Of a stretch of DNA of 64,000 nucleotides, positions 53,455 through 62,713 are shown one piece after another. Source of the DNA: Candidatus Heimdallarchaeota archaeon LC_3 (GTDB lineage: Archaea > Asgardarchaeota > Heimdallarchaeia > Hodarchaeales > LC-3); NCBI GenBank assembly GCA_001940645.1, contig MDVS01000117.1, positions 8,444-72,443 on the forward strand, given 5' to 3'. The translations under genes and the position numbers were made by a program. The first letter of the stretch is position 1; every line of letters begins with the position of its first letter. The notes below the pieces were generated by a model, which saw only the letters and a list, made by a program, of their open reading frames with translations, did not search any database and had not been told where the DNA came from.

Positions 53455-53919
53455 ATGTCACTATACGATTTTGTTATTAAAGATATTGATGGTAATGATC
53501 AAAATTTAGCTATTTTAAAAGGAAAACCCAGTTTAGTGGTGAATTTAGCTTCTAAATGTGGATTCACACCTCAATACAAAGAATTACAACAGTTTTATGA
53601 AAAGTATGATGGGAAAGTTGAAGTTTTGGGATTTCCCTGTAATCAGTTTGGAAAGCAAGAACCAGGAACTGATGCAGAAATTAAAGAATTTGCGTGCTCT
53701 AGATTTGATGTAACTTTTAAATTATTTTCTAAAATTGATGTTAAAGGAGAAAATATATCTCCAGTTTATAAATTTTTAAATTCTGAGGCTAAAGTTGAAC
53801 CTAAGTGGAATTTTCATAAATATCTAGTAGATAAAGAGGGAAAACTGTTGGGCTCATATCCCTCCCAAGTTAAACCTTTAGATGAAAAAATAACCTCTGA
53901 ATTAGAAAAATATCTATAA
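53455..53919 (+). CDS. gpx: Glutathione peroxidase family thiol peroxidase
   Basis: The 154-residue protein matches the GPx family over its length: NLASKCGFTPQYKELQQFYE with the peroxidatic Cys (not Sec), GFPCNQFGKQEPG with the resolving Cys and catalytic Gln, and the WNFHKYLVDKEG block with Trp and Asn. Such enzymes usually use thioredoxin in microbes. The family is mainly bacterial and eukaryotic, so transfer from bacteria is likely (inference). Confidence 0.95.
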   Translation: MSLYDFVIKDIDGNDQNLAILKGKPSLVVNLASKCGFTPQYKELQQFYEKYDGKVEVLGFPCNQFGKQEPGTDAEIKEFACSRFDVTFKLFSKIDVKGENISPVYKFLNSEAKVEPKWNFHKYLVDKEGKLLGSYPSQVKPLDEKITSELEKYL

Positions 53920-53957
53920 ATTTTATCTACAATTACAATTTTTTTTTAGGAAGTTTT

Positions 53958-54458
53958 TCAATCTTCTACTAAGGAAAGAGCTCCATCATCTTTTTTCAGT
54001 TGAGTAAAATTAATATAATTTCTATTTCTACCATCAAAATCAAGACTCCCCATCTTCTTCATTTGATTCATGTTTTTATGATCCTTACTCCATAAAATAA
54101 TTTCTTTAATGGGTTTTAAATAGATAAGAGGACAGCTTACATCAATAAAAAGTGAGTTATTTTTTTTCAAATCCCGTTTCCATAATAATGGATACATTCT
54201 ACACATAACAGGCCGTTCTAAATATATGCTACATTTGTTATCTTTTCCTAGGAACATACAAGGATCATTTTTTGATGAGTAGAGATACTGATCGTTTCTA
54301 TCCTTCATTTTTTTAAAAATATGACCTTTAGGAATAGAGCTTGATTTATATCTTCCTACGAAAGGAGCTACCTCATCCCCATGAATAGTAAATCTAACTG
54401 AAACACAGCATCCACCATTAACGGAAATGCACTTGCTACAAATATCGTTTTGATCCAT
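53958..54458 (-). CDS. YkgJ-family cysteine cluster protein
   Basis: The 166-residue protein has the zinc/iron-binding cysteine pattern of PF03692: CSKCISVNGGCCVSV near the N-terminus, DPCMFLGKDNKCSIYLERP and VMCRMYPLLWKR. The eight-cysteine set appears complete. The function of the family is unknown. It is convergent with gpx. Confidence 0.88.
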   Translation of the reverse strand: MDQNDICSKCISVNGGCCVSVRFTIHGDEVAPFVGRYKSSSIPKGHIFKKMKDRNDQYLYSSKNDPCMFLGKDNKCSIYLERPVMCRMYPLLWKRDLKKNNSLFIDVSCPLIYLKPIKEIILWSKDHKNMNQMKKMGSLDFDGRNRNYINFTQLKKDDGALSLVED

Positions 54459-54537
54459 AAATATGTTATTATAATGTTTATTTTAAAACTAACACATTGT
54501 TAAAATTATTTTGTGAATAAATAACATAAACATTTCT

Positions 54538-56277
54538 TTATGTTGTTGAGTCCCATTGCAAAAATGATTTATTCAATGAATCCCAAATTTCATCAATATT
54601 TAAGGATGGATTGGTAAAGTCAGCTTCATCTTGGATAACCAGCTTAGTATATTTTTCCCCCATAGATTCACGAATACCTATTCTAAGTGGCTCAGCAACT
54701 TTCATGACATACAGAATTAGTCCGTCGATTGATTGACTATTAATATTATTTTCACTAAGCGAGTCTTTTAGAGCTTCAATATCATCAGAAATTGTTTTTT
54801 TGAATAATTTATCTACTGTTAATGGATTCATATTAGTTAAAGAGGACTTTATTTTACCTAATTGTGATATTATATAGAATTTTGTTAAATTATGAGCTAG
54901 AGGTTGCATTGATAGTTTAGCAACGGTTCTCAATTCAATCGTTTTTAATTCTTTACGCCAATAATAAATTCCATAAATAATTAGGGGAAAAGACCATAAA
55001 ATAACTATTTCAAGAAGAATTAAACTAATGTTACCCGAATATAGATTAAGAGCTGAATTCCATTGAAAACTAGAGTCGAGTACACGTTTAACATTATTTA
55101 TCAAGAAATAGTGAAAAAAGGATATACCGAAGTAAATTATGGTTTTAACAACAACTAAATCTCGCAAAAGCTCTTTATTATCAATTTTTTCGTTAATATA
55201 CAAGTAAATTCCATAGCTTAGAGCAATACCAAACAATAAAAAAATAGACCAATCAAAGAAAGAAAAAGCATTGGTATTCATAAAAGATTGACTCGAAATC
55301 AGTAAAGAAAGCACAAACAAGACGCTAAGCGATATTCCTAAAAAGAAGTAATAGAATAGACCTACTAGAATCCAATGTTGCTTAATAAATAGAAGATTTT
55401 TTAGTTGTTCACGAGAATAAAGTCCTGTACCACTCAAAGTTGATCCATTGCTTAACGCAGTTCTGTAATTAACACTCTGATTTTCTTCAGAGGAAAAATT
55501 TTGAGATGAATCAGGTGTTTGCCTTCCTTTTTGGAGCTTTTGTTTTATTAAATCTGATTTCATTCGAATGATTTCATTTTTTTGAAAATCTAATGATTTC
55601 TTTAATCCTTCAAGTGATTTATTAGCATATTGAGAATTTCCACCACTATTTTGGATCATTTGTAAGTTTTTTTCATCAATTTTATCAGAAATCAAATCAT
55701 CTAAAGAATCCAAATTTTTTTCAGAAAGCTTAGGGAAGATATGCGTATCAACTTTTTTATTCCCGGAAACAATAATATCACGTAAGGGTGGTGTTAGCCT
55801 GAAAAATCTTCCAAACAAGTGATAAAAGATAAGACCAATAACCCAAATGCCCATAATAAGAGTTACTATATTTATTATGTTATAGTGAAGATAAGCTCCT
55901 TCTACTAGTCGTTGATGAAATAAATAAGAAATTATTAGCGATAAAACACTGCTAAAAAATAGTAAAAGGCCAGTTCTTAATAAATATTTAAATTTATGAC
56001 CCTTATTATTAGTAATTGCCTCTAATATATATAAAAATGGTACAGCAAGATACATTGAAATCAATATCACTAAAGCACTATAATAATATGAATCAACATA
56101 ATAAATAATACTAAAAGTAAATTGTTGATTACGAGTAAGGTATGCTAATGTTATTAGAGGGATAATAATAGATAACCAATAAAAACGAATAGCTTTATAA
56201 ATAAAAAAAGGATCAAAAGCTTTAAAATCCATATCCATGCCAATGTTATATTCAGGAGAACTGTTTGATTCATACAT
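54538..56277 (-). CDS. Large membrane protein with central coiled coil, unknown function
   Basis: The 579 residues have four spans in the first 165 residues and a cytosolic-looking charged helical segment (about 175-260, with KKSLDFQKNEIIRMKSDLIK). Four or five further spans follow (about 295-445), and then a soluble C-terminal domain (about 450-579, including KLSMQPLAHNLTKFYIISQL). No catalytic motif is seen. I do not recognise the family. It stands alone. Confidence 0.65.
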   Translation of the reverse strand: MYESNSSPEYNIGMDMDFKAFDPFFIYKAIRFYWLSIIIPLITLAYLTRNQQFTFSIIYYVDSYYYSALVILISMYLAVPFLYILEAITNNKGHKFKYLLRTGLLLFFSSVLSLIISYLFHQRLVEGAYLHYNIINIVTLIMGIWVIGLIFYHLFGRFFRLTPPLRDIIVSGNKKVDTHIFPKLSEKNLDSLDDLISDKIDEKNLQMIQNSGGNSQYANKSLEGLKKSLDFQKNEIIRMKSDLIKQKLQKGRQTPDSSQNFSSEENQSVNYRTALSNGSTLSGTGLYSREQLKNLLFIKQHWILVGLFYYFFLGISLSVLFVLSLLISSQSFMNTNAFSFFDWSIFLLFGIALSYGIYLYINEKIDNKELLRDLVVVKTIIYFGISFFHYFLINNVKRVLDSSFQWNSALNLYSGNISLILLEIVILWSFPLIIYGIYYWRKELKTIELRTVAKLSMQPLAHNLTKFYIISQLGKIKSSLTNMNPLTVDKLFKKTISDDIEALKDSLSENNINSQSIDGLILYVMKVAEPLRIGIRESMGEKYTKLVIQDEADFTNPSLNIDEIWDSLNKSFLQWDSTT

Positions 56278-56608
56278 TATGCAAACCTCAAAGAAAATAA
56301 TAATAAAAACATCTAAAAAAAGAAAACCTTAATTATAAATAGTGTGGTAAGGGTATTGGAAAGAAGAGAACTGACCTTATTTTTCAATTCAAATTCTAAA
56401 ATTATCATAATTTTGAAAACATTTTAATTTATAAAAGCAGTTCCTAAGTCAGGTAAAAATTTACATCTAATATCGAGAAAAAATGTATATAGATAAGGAA
56501 GACTAAGAAGTTATTACGAAAATTCCTATAAGATTCAGAAAGAGAGTATGGGGTATTTTTATACATAAATATTAGATAACTTGAAAAAATTTACTATTAT
56601 GGAGAGCA
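56278..56608. other. 331-base intergenic region
   Basis: AT-rich sequence between two minus-strand genes; I see no gene, RNA or strong repeat in it. It probably carries the promoter of the membrane protein gene. Confidence 0.5.
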
Positions 56609-57088
56609 TCATTTCTTTTTTTCCCAAATATTGACAATGCACATGTCATAATCTTTTCCAGGTGAAGCTAATTCAAATTTTTCATTAATTGTGGAAATGG
56701 TTTCTAATTGTAAAGTGATTTTTGCTCTAAATCCAGGAGGGAGATTTTCATTTTCATTAGCTTCAAAAATAAGGACAGAATTCTTCTTATCAACATCAAT
56801 TAAAACATATTTACTTATATAACCTTCACCATAAAAGACTCTCAAGAATCCTCGATTAGAAAACTTATCATAACTAAAATAACCAGCGTCTTCGTGGACT
56901 TCCCCATCGATATTATTTTTTTGAGGAGGAAATTCAGCACGAACTTTATAATAAATGAATTTCGACAATAGAACTTTTTTATATTTAGCAAAACCAGATC
57001 CTTTACCTGGTTTCCCAGAAATTTCTCCAATCCATTCGCCTAAGAATCCTTCGAGTATATTCCAATAATCCTCTGATGAAATTATCAT
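56609..57088 (-). CDS. Beta-barrel (lipocalin/DUF1579-like) protein
   Basis: The 159-residue protein has the pattern of small calycin-like barrels: WNILEGFLGEWIGEISGKPG near the N-terminus and then alternating strands (SKFIYYKVRAEFPPQ, AGYFSYDKFSNRGFLRVFYG, AKITLQLETI). It resembles DUF1579 or nitrobindin-type proteins by general pattern only. A ligand is not identifiable. It shares a divergent promoter region with the wHTH regulator at 57290. Confidence 0.5.
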   Translation of the reverse strand: MIISSEDYWNILEGFLGEWIGEISGKPGKGSGFAKYKKVLLSKFIYYKVRAEFPPQKNNIDGEVHEDAGYFSYDKFSNRGFLRVFYGEGYISKYVLIDVDKKNSVLIFEANENENLPPGFRAKITLQLETISTINEKFELASPGKDYDMCIVNIWEKKK

Positions 57089-57170
57089 TAATTTTCCCTG
57101 TTAATCAATTATTGTCCTTGTTCAAATAAAAAACTAGAAATTCTTTTATAATATCACATTATCATCATTA

Positions 57171-57201
57171 GTCAGTGAGATTTATAAATCTATTGACTGA
57201 C
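57171..57201. promoter_or_regulatory. Nested palindromic operator between divergent genes
   Basis: GTCAGT (57171-57176) and ACTGAC (57196-57201) flank a perfect 14-base palindrome AGATTTATAAATCT (57178-57191). The palindrome itself contains a TATA-like core. A second box A-like TTTATAAAA follows at 57207-57215. The position between two divergent genes, one encoding a regulator, suits an autoregulatory operator covering a promoter. Confidence 0.55.
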
Positions 57202-57289
57202 AAATGTTTATAAAAGTAGAGTTTTATTAAAAAAATAAATTAATACAGTCATTAAATGAGAAATCAATGCAATTATTTTAATAAAAAAC

Positions 57290-58003
57290 TTGAGTGGTGA
57301 AGAATTTATTAGTAATAATAAATCAACATACAATCGATTTATTGATTCATTTAAAAATTATTGGGAAACTATTGAAACAGTAAAGAAAATAACTGTGGAA
57401 AACTATGAATCAATAATTTGGCAAAATACACGTTCAGAAATTTTGAATGCGCTTTATAAAGGAATACCTGAAAAAGATGTCTATGGGGTTTATGAATTTA
57501 CCAGACGGGTATTAAATGCCAAAGAAATATTGAAACAACTCAATTCATATATGCAAATTAGCGTGAAAAAATCGAATTTGTATTTTCATCTAAAGGAACT
57601 GGAAAAACTAGGAGTCATTGCCATTGTAACAAAAAGACTAGTAAAAAATAAGTATCTTGCATATTATGGATTAACCTCGAAAAAAATACTTCCTTATATA
57701 GAAATTCAGTATGAAATGCCTTTTGATATTCTGGAAACGGAAAATTTCATGAAAATGTTAAATGATTTTAATACAGAAGATGAAAAAACTAACATTATCC
57801 TTAAGAAAAAACGATTACTGGAAATTAATCAATTAAAATTTAATTTCGAAAATTGGTTTTTAAAACATGCTTCAATAATCGAGACCTGCAATATTGATAT
57901 TAAAGAATTAAGTAAATTTTTACAAGTTATTAGCAAATTAGATTTAGAATTAATGAACAATTTGTTAGAGATAAAAAAAATATTGAGATTAGAAAATTCT
58001 TGA
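57290..58003 (+). CDS. Winged-helix transcriptional regulator
   Basis: In this 237-residue protein the region from about 75 to 125 reads as an ArsR-type winged helix (ISVKKSNLYFHLKELEKLGV followed by IAIVTKRLVKNKYLAYYGLT). Helices extend on both sides; the C-terminal 100 residues may dimerise. TTG start at 57290. It is divergent from the barrel protein gene, with the nested palindrome between them as a candidate operator. Confidence 0.68.
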   Translation: MSGEEFISNNKSTYNRFIDSFKNYWETIETVKKITVENYESIIWQNTRSEILNALYKGIPEKDVYGVYEFTRRVLNAKEILKQLNSYMQISVKKSNLYFHLKELEKLGVIAIVTKRLVKNKYLAYYGLTSKKILPYIEIQYEMPFDILETENFMKMLNDFNTEDEKTNIILKKKRLLEINQLKFNFENWFLKHASIIETCNIDIKELSKFLQVISKLDLELMNNLLEIKKILRLENS

Positions 58004-58052
58004 TGTTTTAATATTTGATTTTGATAAATATCTAATAATTATCAATTACTAA

Positions 58053-58715
58053 TTAATTAGTTTTATAAATAGCAATATCTGACAAAATGCTGTCGTATAC
58101 CATTTTTAAATTTGATAATATTTCTTCCAAATGATTTTTAACTGTATTTGTATCGATACCCCTTGGACACCAAGCAAAATAAAGAGAATTTTTAGTGTTC
58201 ATTGTTATAGCGGTACGTTTAGCTGGGCCATATAAAATATTGGCTAAAATCCCTTTATCATCCCTTAATAGGATGTCTCCTTCCTTTAATTGTTGATCTT
58301 TCCCATTAATTTTGAGAAAAGATTCATTTCCTATCGTTGAGTCAAATATTAAAGAACCCTCGATTTGATCTAGATCATGACCAGATGTTAAAATCAGATT
58401 TTTCAATTCAGCATGAAACATACTATCCACTAAAACCGAAACCTGAGGTAAAGTCTTACCCTTAATGATGCTTTGTAACTGAAACTCAATTGGATAAGAT
58501 TTATCCCATTTTTTAAAGTGTTGTTTAAATATATTAAGAATTTCATCTTCAACCAATCGCTGGTAATCATTTCTTAAAAAATTCTCAAAGTTACGTTTAC
58601 GACGTTCGAGTTGCGGGTCATTTATCTTGTTGATAATGTTTTTTACGATAAGATTCCCAAAAATAGCATCAGGATAAGATTGTTTAAGAGAATCACTAAT
58701 TATTACAGAAACCAA
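58053..58715 (-). CDS. B3/B4 (PheT-like) domain protein
   Basis: The 220-residue protein carries the B3/B4 domain: YPDAIFGNLIVKNI, FKKWDKSYPIEFQLQSIIKG, VLVDSMFHAELKNLILTSGH and YGPAKRTAITMNTKNSLYFA. The domain occurs in the PheRS beta subunit and in standalone proteins that may hydrolyse mischarged aminoacyl-tRNA or bind other ligands. The start is TTG 58715, preceded by GGAG. The frame is open further upstream without a better start codon. Confidence 0.85.
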   Translation of the reverse strand: MVSVIISDSLKQSYPDAIFGNLIVKNIINKINDPQLERRKRNFENFLRNDYQRLVEDEILNIFKQHFKKWDKSYPIEFQLQSIIKGKTLPQVSVLVDSMFHAELKNLILTSGHDLDQIEGSLIFDSTIGNESFLKINGKDQQLKEGDILLRDDKGILANILYGPAKRTAITMNTKNSLYFAWCPRGIDTNTVKNHLEEILSNLKMVYDSILSDIAIYKTN

Positions 58716-58782
58716 TTCAAGAACTCCAGTTTTTAAAAAATCAGCTAAATAATCAAAAGTTTTTGGATATCTAATGAGAAAC

Positions 58783-59214
58783 TCATTTAATTGTTGTATT
58801 TAAATTTATTTTTGGAATAAAACCTGATCCCAATTCTTGAACTATTTGATGATTAAATATAATTATTAAAACGTCAAGAAACACCAAAGCATAGAATAGA
58901 AGTATAATAGACAAACCTAAGCTTGGAAAAGGACTGAATTCAATTAATAACATGTAAATGGTGAAACTAAAGGACCAAAAACAACGAAATAATAAAAATC
59001 CAATAATCAAGTTGTTATACTTTCTAAAGTTAACAATTAGTGTTAACAAATTTCCCGTTCCAATAATGTAAGAACACAGAACAAAACTTATCCATTCAAG
59101 TCCTTGATTAGGCCAAAAAATTAAAATAAAGCTACTACTGATAATAAGAGTTGCTAATAGTAACCAATTTCTAACACCAATATATTGAAAACCCCTCAAA
59201 AGAATTATCTCCAC
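58783..59214 (-). CDS. Small membrane protein of unknown function
   Basis: The 143 residues have four to five spans (NWLLLATLIISSSFILIFW, WISFVLCSYIIGTGNLLTLI, LLFRCFWSFSFTIYMLLIEF, LSIILLFYALVFLDVLIIIF). No motif is recognised. It precedes the B3/B4 gene by 67 bases on the same strand. Confidence 0.55.
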   Translation of the reverse strand: MEIILLRGFQYIGVRNWLLLATLIISSSFILIFWPNQGLEWISFVLCSYIIGTGNLLTLIVNFRKYNNLIIGFLLFRCFWSFSFTIYMLLIEFSPFPSLGLSIILLFYALVFLDVLIIIFNHQIVQELGSGFIPKINLNTTIK

Positions 59215-59412
59215 CAGAAAAATAAGAGACTAATATTTATATTTTCGGATAAATGAAATTAAAACTCAAAAATTTGTTTCAAATTAGAAATTTAAATTAA
59301 AAACCAAGAAAAAAAGATATTTCAATTATCTAAAATAAGATATTTCTATTGAAAATCATTAAAAGTTAAGAAAAAATTACAGAGTAACATATTTTAAGAT
59401 GAAGTATCCAAT

Positions 59413-59835
59413 TCAGGTAGTATTTGGTGCTCCTGTACCAGTTTCAATGAAATCTTTCAAACTTTTTAGATAGAGAGCCCATGAGTGGTTAACCATTCCA
59501 AATAAATTTTCCGTAGATTTCCAATTCAAATGTTTGAATCTTAAAACTGTTCTGTTTTCATGTTCTTTTAACGTAAAACTTAATTTAGTATCAACCCACT
59601 CTGGTAGTCCACCAACACATTCCCATTGGACTGATTTAGGTTTTTTTAAATCTATAACTGTCATTTTGAATACTACTTGTCCTCCGTAGAATCCAAATTC
59701 TGATGTAGACCCTATCACGGGTTTAGTTTTAACACTGTGAGTCCACCATTGAGTTAATTGTTCCTCTTCAACTAATGCATCGTAAACATTATTAATATTG
59801 CTTTCTATTGTAATTTCTTGAATCATTTCATACAT
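59413..59835 (-). CDS. AHSA1/SRPBCC-domain protein
   Basis: The 140-residue protein is one START-like domain of the Aha1 C-terminal type: MIQEITIESNINNVYDALVE, QLTQWWTHSVKTKPVIGSTS, WVDTKLSFTLKEHENRTVLR and a final amphipathic helix with WALYLKSLKDFIETG. It probably binds a hydrophobic ligand. It follows the ArsR-AHSA1 fusion gene by 35 bases, so both should belong to one operon. Confidence 0.88.
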   Translation of the reverse strand: MYEMIQEITIESNINNVYDALVEEEQLTQWWTHSVKTKPVIGSTSEFGFYGGQVVFKMTVIDLKKPKSVQWECVGGLPEWVDTKLSFTLKEHENRTVLRFKHLNWKSTENLFGMVNHSWALYLKSLKDFIETGTGAPNTT

Positions 59836-59870
59836 AATTATCTTCCTTTGTTTTTTACCATTTTTGTTTC

Positions 59871-60677
59871 TTACGTGGATGCCTCCATTGGAGGCTCATG
59901 TCCTAAACCCATTTTCTTACCTTCTTCAACATATCTTTTCAATCTCGTGCCGATAAGATCCTTCCAACCACCTGAATAGTTTGTTTTATTAGTATCATCT
60001 AATGGCCCCATGGCCTGGTGAGAAAGTAAAACATTAGTACCATCTTTTTCATCTTCCAAAGTAAATGTTACTTTTGCATGATTAAGAGCTGGCATACCAA
60101 AAGGCCCAGTAATTTCAATCATTTCGTTCGTTTTCAAAGAAGTAACTTCACCCCATTTGTAACCTTGAACGTTGTCCCAGGTTTCATAAAATAGACCACC
60201 AATTTTGGGTTCTAAAATGATATTCGTTGTCTTATCATTTATAATATACGGTCGGCCCCACCAATGACTTACATTAGTAATCAGTGAGTTAAAAACTTTT
60301 TCACGAGTAGCTTTAATAAAAATTTTTTGTTCAATTTCCATAAAAGTAATATCCATAACTTTATCTCCTTGTTCAATGCGTTTTTTTAAGTTTATTAGTG
60401 ACGAAGACCAAATTTTTTCATATGGACGCATCCAGCGAATATATATTTCTTCCAGCGGAATAATATTTAGGAAATACCAATTCTCTCTACCTTTCTTTTT
60501 ATTTATAACAAGGTTTGCATCTTTCAATAGTTTGAGATGTTTTGTAACAGCTTCTCTAGATATTGAAAAAGATTCAGCAATTCCACCTGCGTTTTTTGAA
60601 TTTATTCGTAGAATGTCAAGAATTTTGCGTCTCGTTGGGTCTGCTAGTGCTTTCCAAACTGAGTTTTGATCATCCAT
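59871..60677 (-). CDS. ArsR-type regulator fused to an AHSA1/SRPBCC domain
   Basis: Residues 1-95 form an ArsR winged helix (WKALADPTRRKILDILRINS, ISREAVTKHLKLLKDANLVI, KKGRENWYFLN). Residues 110-255 form an AHSA1 ligand-binding domain (IFIKATREKVFNSLITNVSH, PKIGGLFYETWDN, HAKVTFTLEDEKDGTNVLLS). DNA binding and ligand sensing are thus probably in one chain. Two matching palindromes lie just upstream, and a second AHSA1 gene follows. Confidence 0.9.
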   Translation of the reverse strand: MDDQNSVWKALADPTRRKILDILRINSKNAGGIAESFSISREAVTKHLKLLKDANLVINKKKGRENWYFLNIIPLEEIYIRWMRPYEKIWSSSLINLKKRIEQGDKVMDITFMEIEQKIFIKATREKVFNSLITNVSHWWGRPYIINDKTTNIILEPKIGGLFYETWDNVQGYKWGEVTSLKTNEMIEITGPFGMPALNHAKVTFTLEDEKDGTNVLLSHQAMGPLDDTNKTNYSGGWKDLIGTRLKRYVEEGKKMGLGHEPPMEAST

Positions 60678-60682
60678 GTCAT

Positions 60683-60736
60683 GTAACCAAAAGGTTATAT
60701 ATCTTTAAGAATACATTTATGTAACTAAAAAGTTAC
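60683..60736 (-). promoter_or_regulatory. Two palindromic operators upstream of the ArsR-AHSA1 gene
   Basis: GTAACC-AAAA-GGTTAT (60683-60698) and GTAACT-AAAA-AGTTAC (60721-60736) share the same dyad, GTAACY-AAAA-RGTTAY, 38 bases apart. The first is 6 bases before the start codon and the second is perfectly symmetric. This is the expected arrangement for an autoregulated ArsR-type repressor with sites around its promoter. Confidence 0.72.
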
Positions 60737-60861
60737 GTATAGTTGTTAAGAATACAAATAACGCGTTAGACAGCATTTTTCATTAATTATTGAACAATTG
60801 GTCTATGAAAAAATACGAATCCTTCAATTTTTAAAAATAAAATATTAATTATATAATCCCA

Positions 60862-61188
60862 TTAGGGTAGAAATTTTTTTAATTTTCTAATATAACTTTC
60901 TAAATGCTTTTTCCCTTTTTCTGTTATCTCAATCGATGAATAAAGACGTTTTGGAAATACTTTAACCTTTTTAGAAACTAATTGATTTTGTTCCAATATC
61001 CGTAAATGATGATCTAAATTTCCTTTTGATAAACTTAAAAGTTGGGATAAATCTTTTGTCCTGATAATTTCATGAGTGAAAAGAAGTAACATGATAGAGA
61101 ATCGGGGTTGAGACGAAAATGTTTTATATTGATTAGAAGTTAAATCACTATAATTCAGATTTTCTTTGGCCTTTTTTTGTTTATTCAT
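60862..61188 (-). CDS. Winged-helix transcriptional regulator
   Basis: The 108-residue protein is a single winged helix: FSIMLLLFTHEIIRTKDLSQ, LLSLSKGNLDHHLRILEQNQ, then wing KVKVFPKRLYSSIEITEKGK. It resembles archaeal MarR/ArsR-like regulators with the LSxGNLxxHLRxLE motif. Its start overlaps the stop of the membrane protein gene by 4 bases, so the membrane protein is probably its co-regulated or sensory partner. Confidence 0.85.
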   Translation of the reverse strand: MNKQKKAKENLNYSDLTSNQYKTFSSQPRFSIMLLLFTHEIIRTKDLSQLLSLSKGNLDHHLRILEQNQLVSKKVKVFPKRLYSSIEITEKGKKHLESYIRKLKKFLP

Positions 61189-61943
61189 TCCCTATCTTCC
61201 CTTAATGCATAATTCCCTTTTCGTAATTGAAAAATACCTAGAATAATAAAACTAATAGCAGTGATAAGTGTATGAAAATAGAAAATCTCAAAATATGGTC
61301 GTGGTGAAAAACTTGATTGTTCTGTCCCCATAAGTTCTCTCAAAAAATCAAAAGGATTGTCATAAGCTGCAAAAGGATTTTGATCAATAAACTGTTGAGT
61401 TATTACAAAACTGATTAAAGCAAATAATATTAATGCTATTCCTGTGATCAGAAGTTCTTTATTATTATAATCTGGATAGTATTGTTTAATTACATAATAA
61501 GATCCGATAAACATTAGACCACTTAACAATAATGGGCTAATGAAAGAAAATTGTCGATTAGCAAATATAGGATCAAAAAATAGTATTTTAAGAAAAATAA
61601 ATGAGACAGACCATATAATAATAAATAAAGTCCCTAAAAAAGTTCTTTTTACTACAACAACTTTCTTTTTTATAATCTTAGTTTCTTTTGAATAATAAAA
61701 CGATTTAATTATAAATAGTAGACTCAGAACTATCACTACAATATTAATAAGCTGTAGAATGTTCCATAAAGAACTATTTGGATCAAGAATTTTGAACACA
61801 GTATTAATCAGATTAATACTTGAGTTTAAGAACTCAATAGTTCCAAAAATTAATAGAACTATCCCCCAATTCCGGAAAAAGAGAAACTTCTCATAACGAT
61901 AAATATATTCAAACGAATCATTAAGATCATGTGGTAAAATCAA
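61185..61943 (-). CDS. Multi-pass membrane protein paired with a wHTH regulator
   Basis: The 252 residues contain about seven spans (for example NWGIVLLIFGTIEFLNSSIN, LQLINIVVIVLSLLFIIKSF, FLGTLFIIIWSVSFIFLKIL, FISPLLLSGLMFIGSYYVIK). A soluble loop between the last spans ends in QSSFSPRPYFEIFYFH. No catalytic motif. It overlaps the regulator gene by 4 bases. This membrane protein plus small LSxGN-type regulator arrangement recurs in prokaryotes; its signal is unknown. ACTAC/GTAGT half sites upstream (61950-61967) could be an operator. Confidence 0.65.
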   Translation of the reverse strand: MILPHDLNDSFEYIYRYEKFLFFRNWGIVLLIFGTIEFLNSSINLINTVFKILDPNSSLWNILQLINIVVIVLSLLFIIKSFYYSKETKIIKKKVVVVKRTFLGTLFIIIWSVSFIFLKILFFDPIFANRQFSFISPLLLSGLMFIGSYYVIKQYYPDYNNKELLITGIALILFALISFVITQQFIDQNPFAAYDNPFDFLRELMGTEQSSFSPRPYFEIFYFHTLITAISFIILGIFQLRKGNYALREDRE

Positions 61944-62130
61944 AGTAACTACCTCAAATTAGTAGTATTGAATAAAAGCATAAAAATTGTTGATATTTTC
62001 TGTAATACAGACTATAAATATTCTTTTTTTCAGCTTCGATAGGATTTCATATTAAAAGGAAGAGTAAGTCGGAAAAAATAATAAAGAATTGTATTAACGT
62101 TATTGCATCAAAAAAGAAACGGTTTTTAAT

Positions 62131-62568
62131 ATGACAAAAAAAAAAGAGTTGATATCAATCCTGGAGGAATTTCCATTAATTCTCAGATCAGAAATCAATA
62201 AATTATCAAAACAAGAATTAGATAAGGTAGTAGTAATGTGGACTGTGAGAAAAATTATTCATCATATAGCAGATTCGCATTTAAATTTATTTATTAGAAT
62301 TAAAATAGCCTTAACAGAAGAAAATCCAACAATAAAAACATACGATCAAGAAAAATGGGCAGAATTAGCTGATTATGATGGACCAATCGAAGGTTCCATA
62401 AATATTATCAATGCAATACATGAAAGGATAGTAATTATTTTAAAAGGATTAAAAGAAAATGATTGGGAAAAAACATTATATCATCCAGAACTAGGAAAAT
62501 TAACACTGTTGGAGTGTGTAAAGATATTTGCAGATCATGGAGAAGGACATTTAAGCAAAATCAGATAA
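62131..62568 (+). CDS. DinB/YfiT-like metal-dependent protein
   Basis: The 145-residue four-helix protein has the YfiT/DinB_2 metal-ligand pattern: WTVRKIIHHIADSHLNLFIR (first His), KTYDQEKWAELADYDGPIEG, and a C-terminal DHGEGHLSKI with two His. It resembles YfiT-type hydrolases and bacillithiol transferase relatives. The substrate in archaea is unknown. The protein seems slightly short at the C-terminus. Confidence 0.82.
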   Translation: MTKKKELISILEEFPLILRSEINKLSKQELDKVVVMWTVRKIIHHIADSHLNLFIRIKIALTEENPTIKTYDQEKWAELADYDGPIEGSINIINAIHERIVIILKGLKENDWEKTLYHPELGKLTLLECVKIFADHGEGHLSKIR

Positions 62569-62713
62569 TAATTTCAAAGATATAATCTGTTAGTAGAAGA
62601 TCAAAATTTTTTTTGATATTTACTATTAACTTTGTTGATGCCGCTGTTCATTTTAGGGAGATAGGGATAAAGTAAGCCGACAAAATTATAAACTCTTTGT
62701 ATATAAGTTAAAT

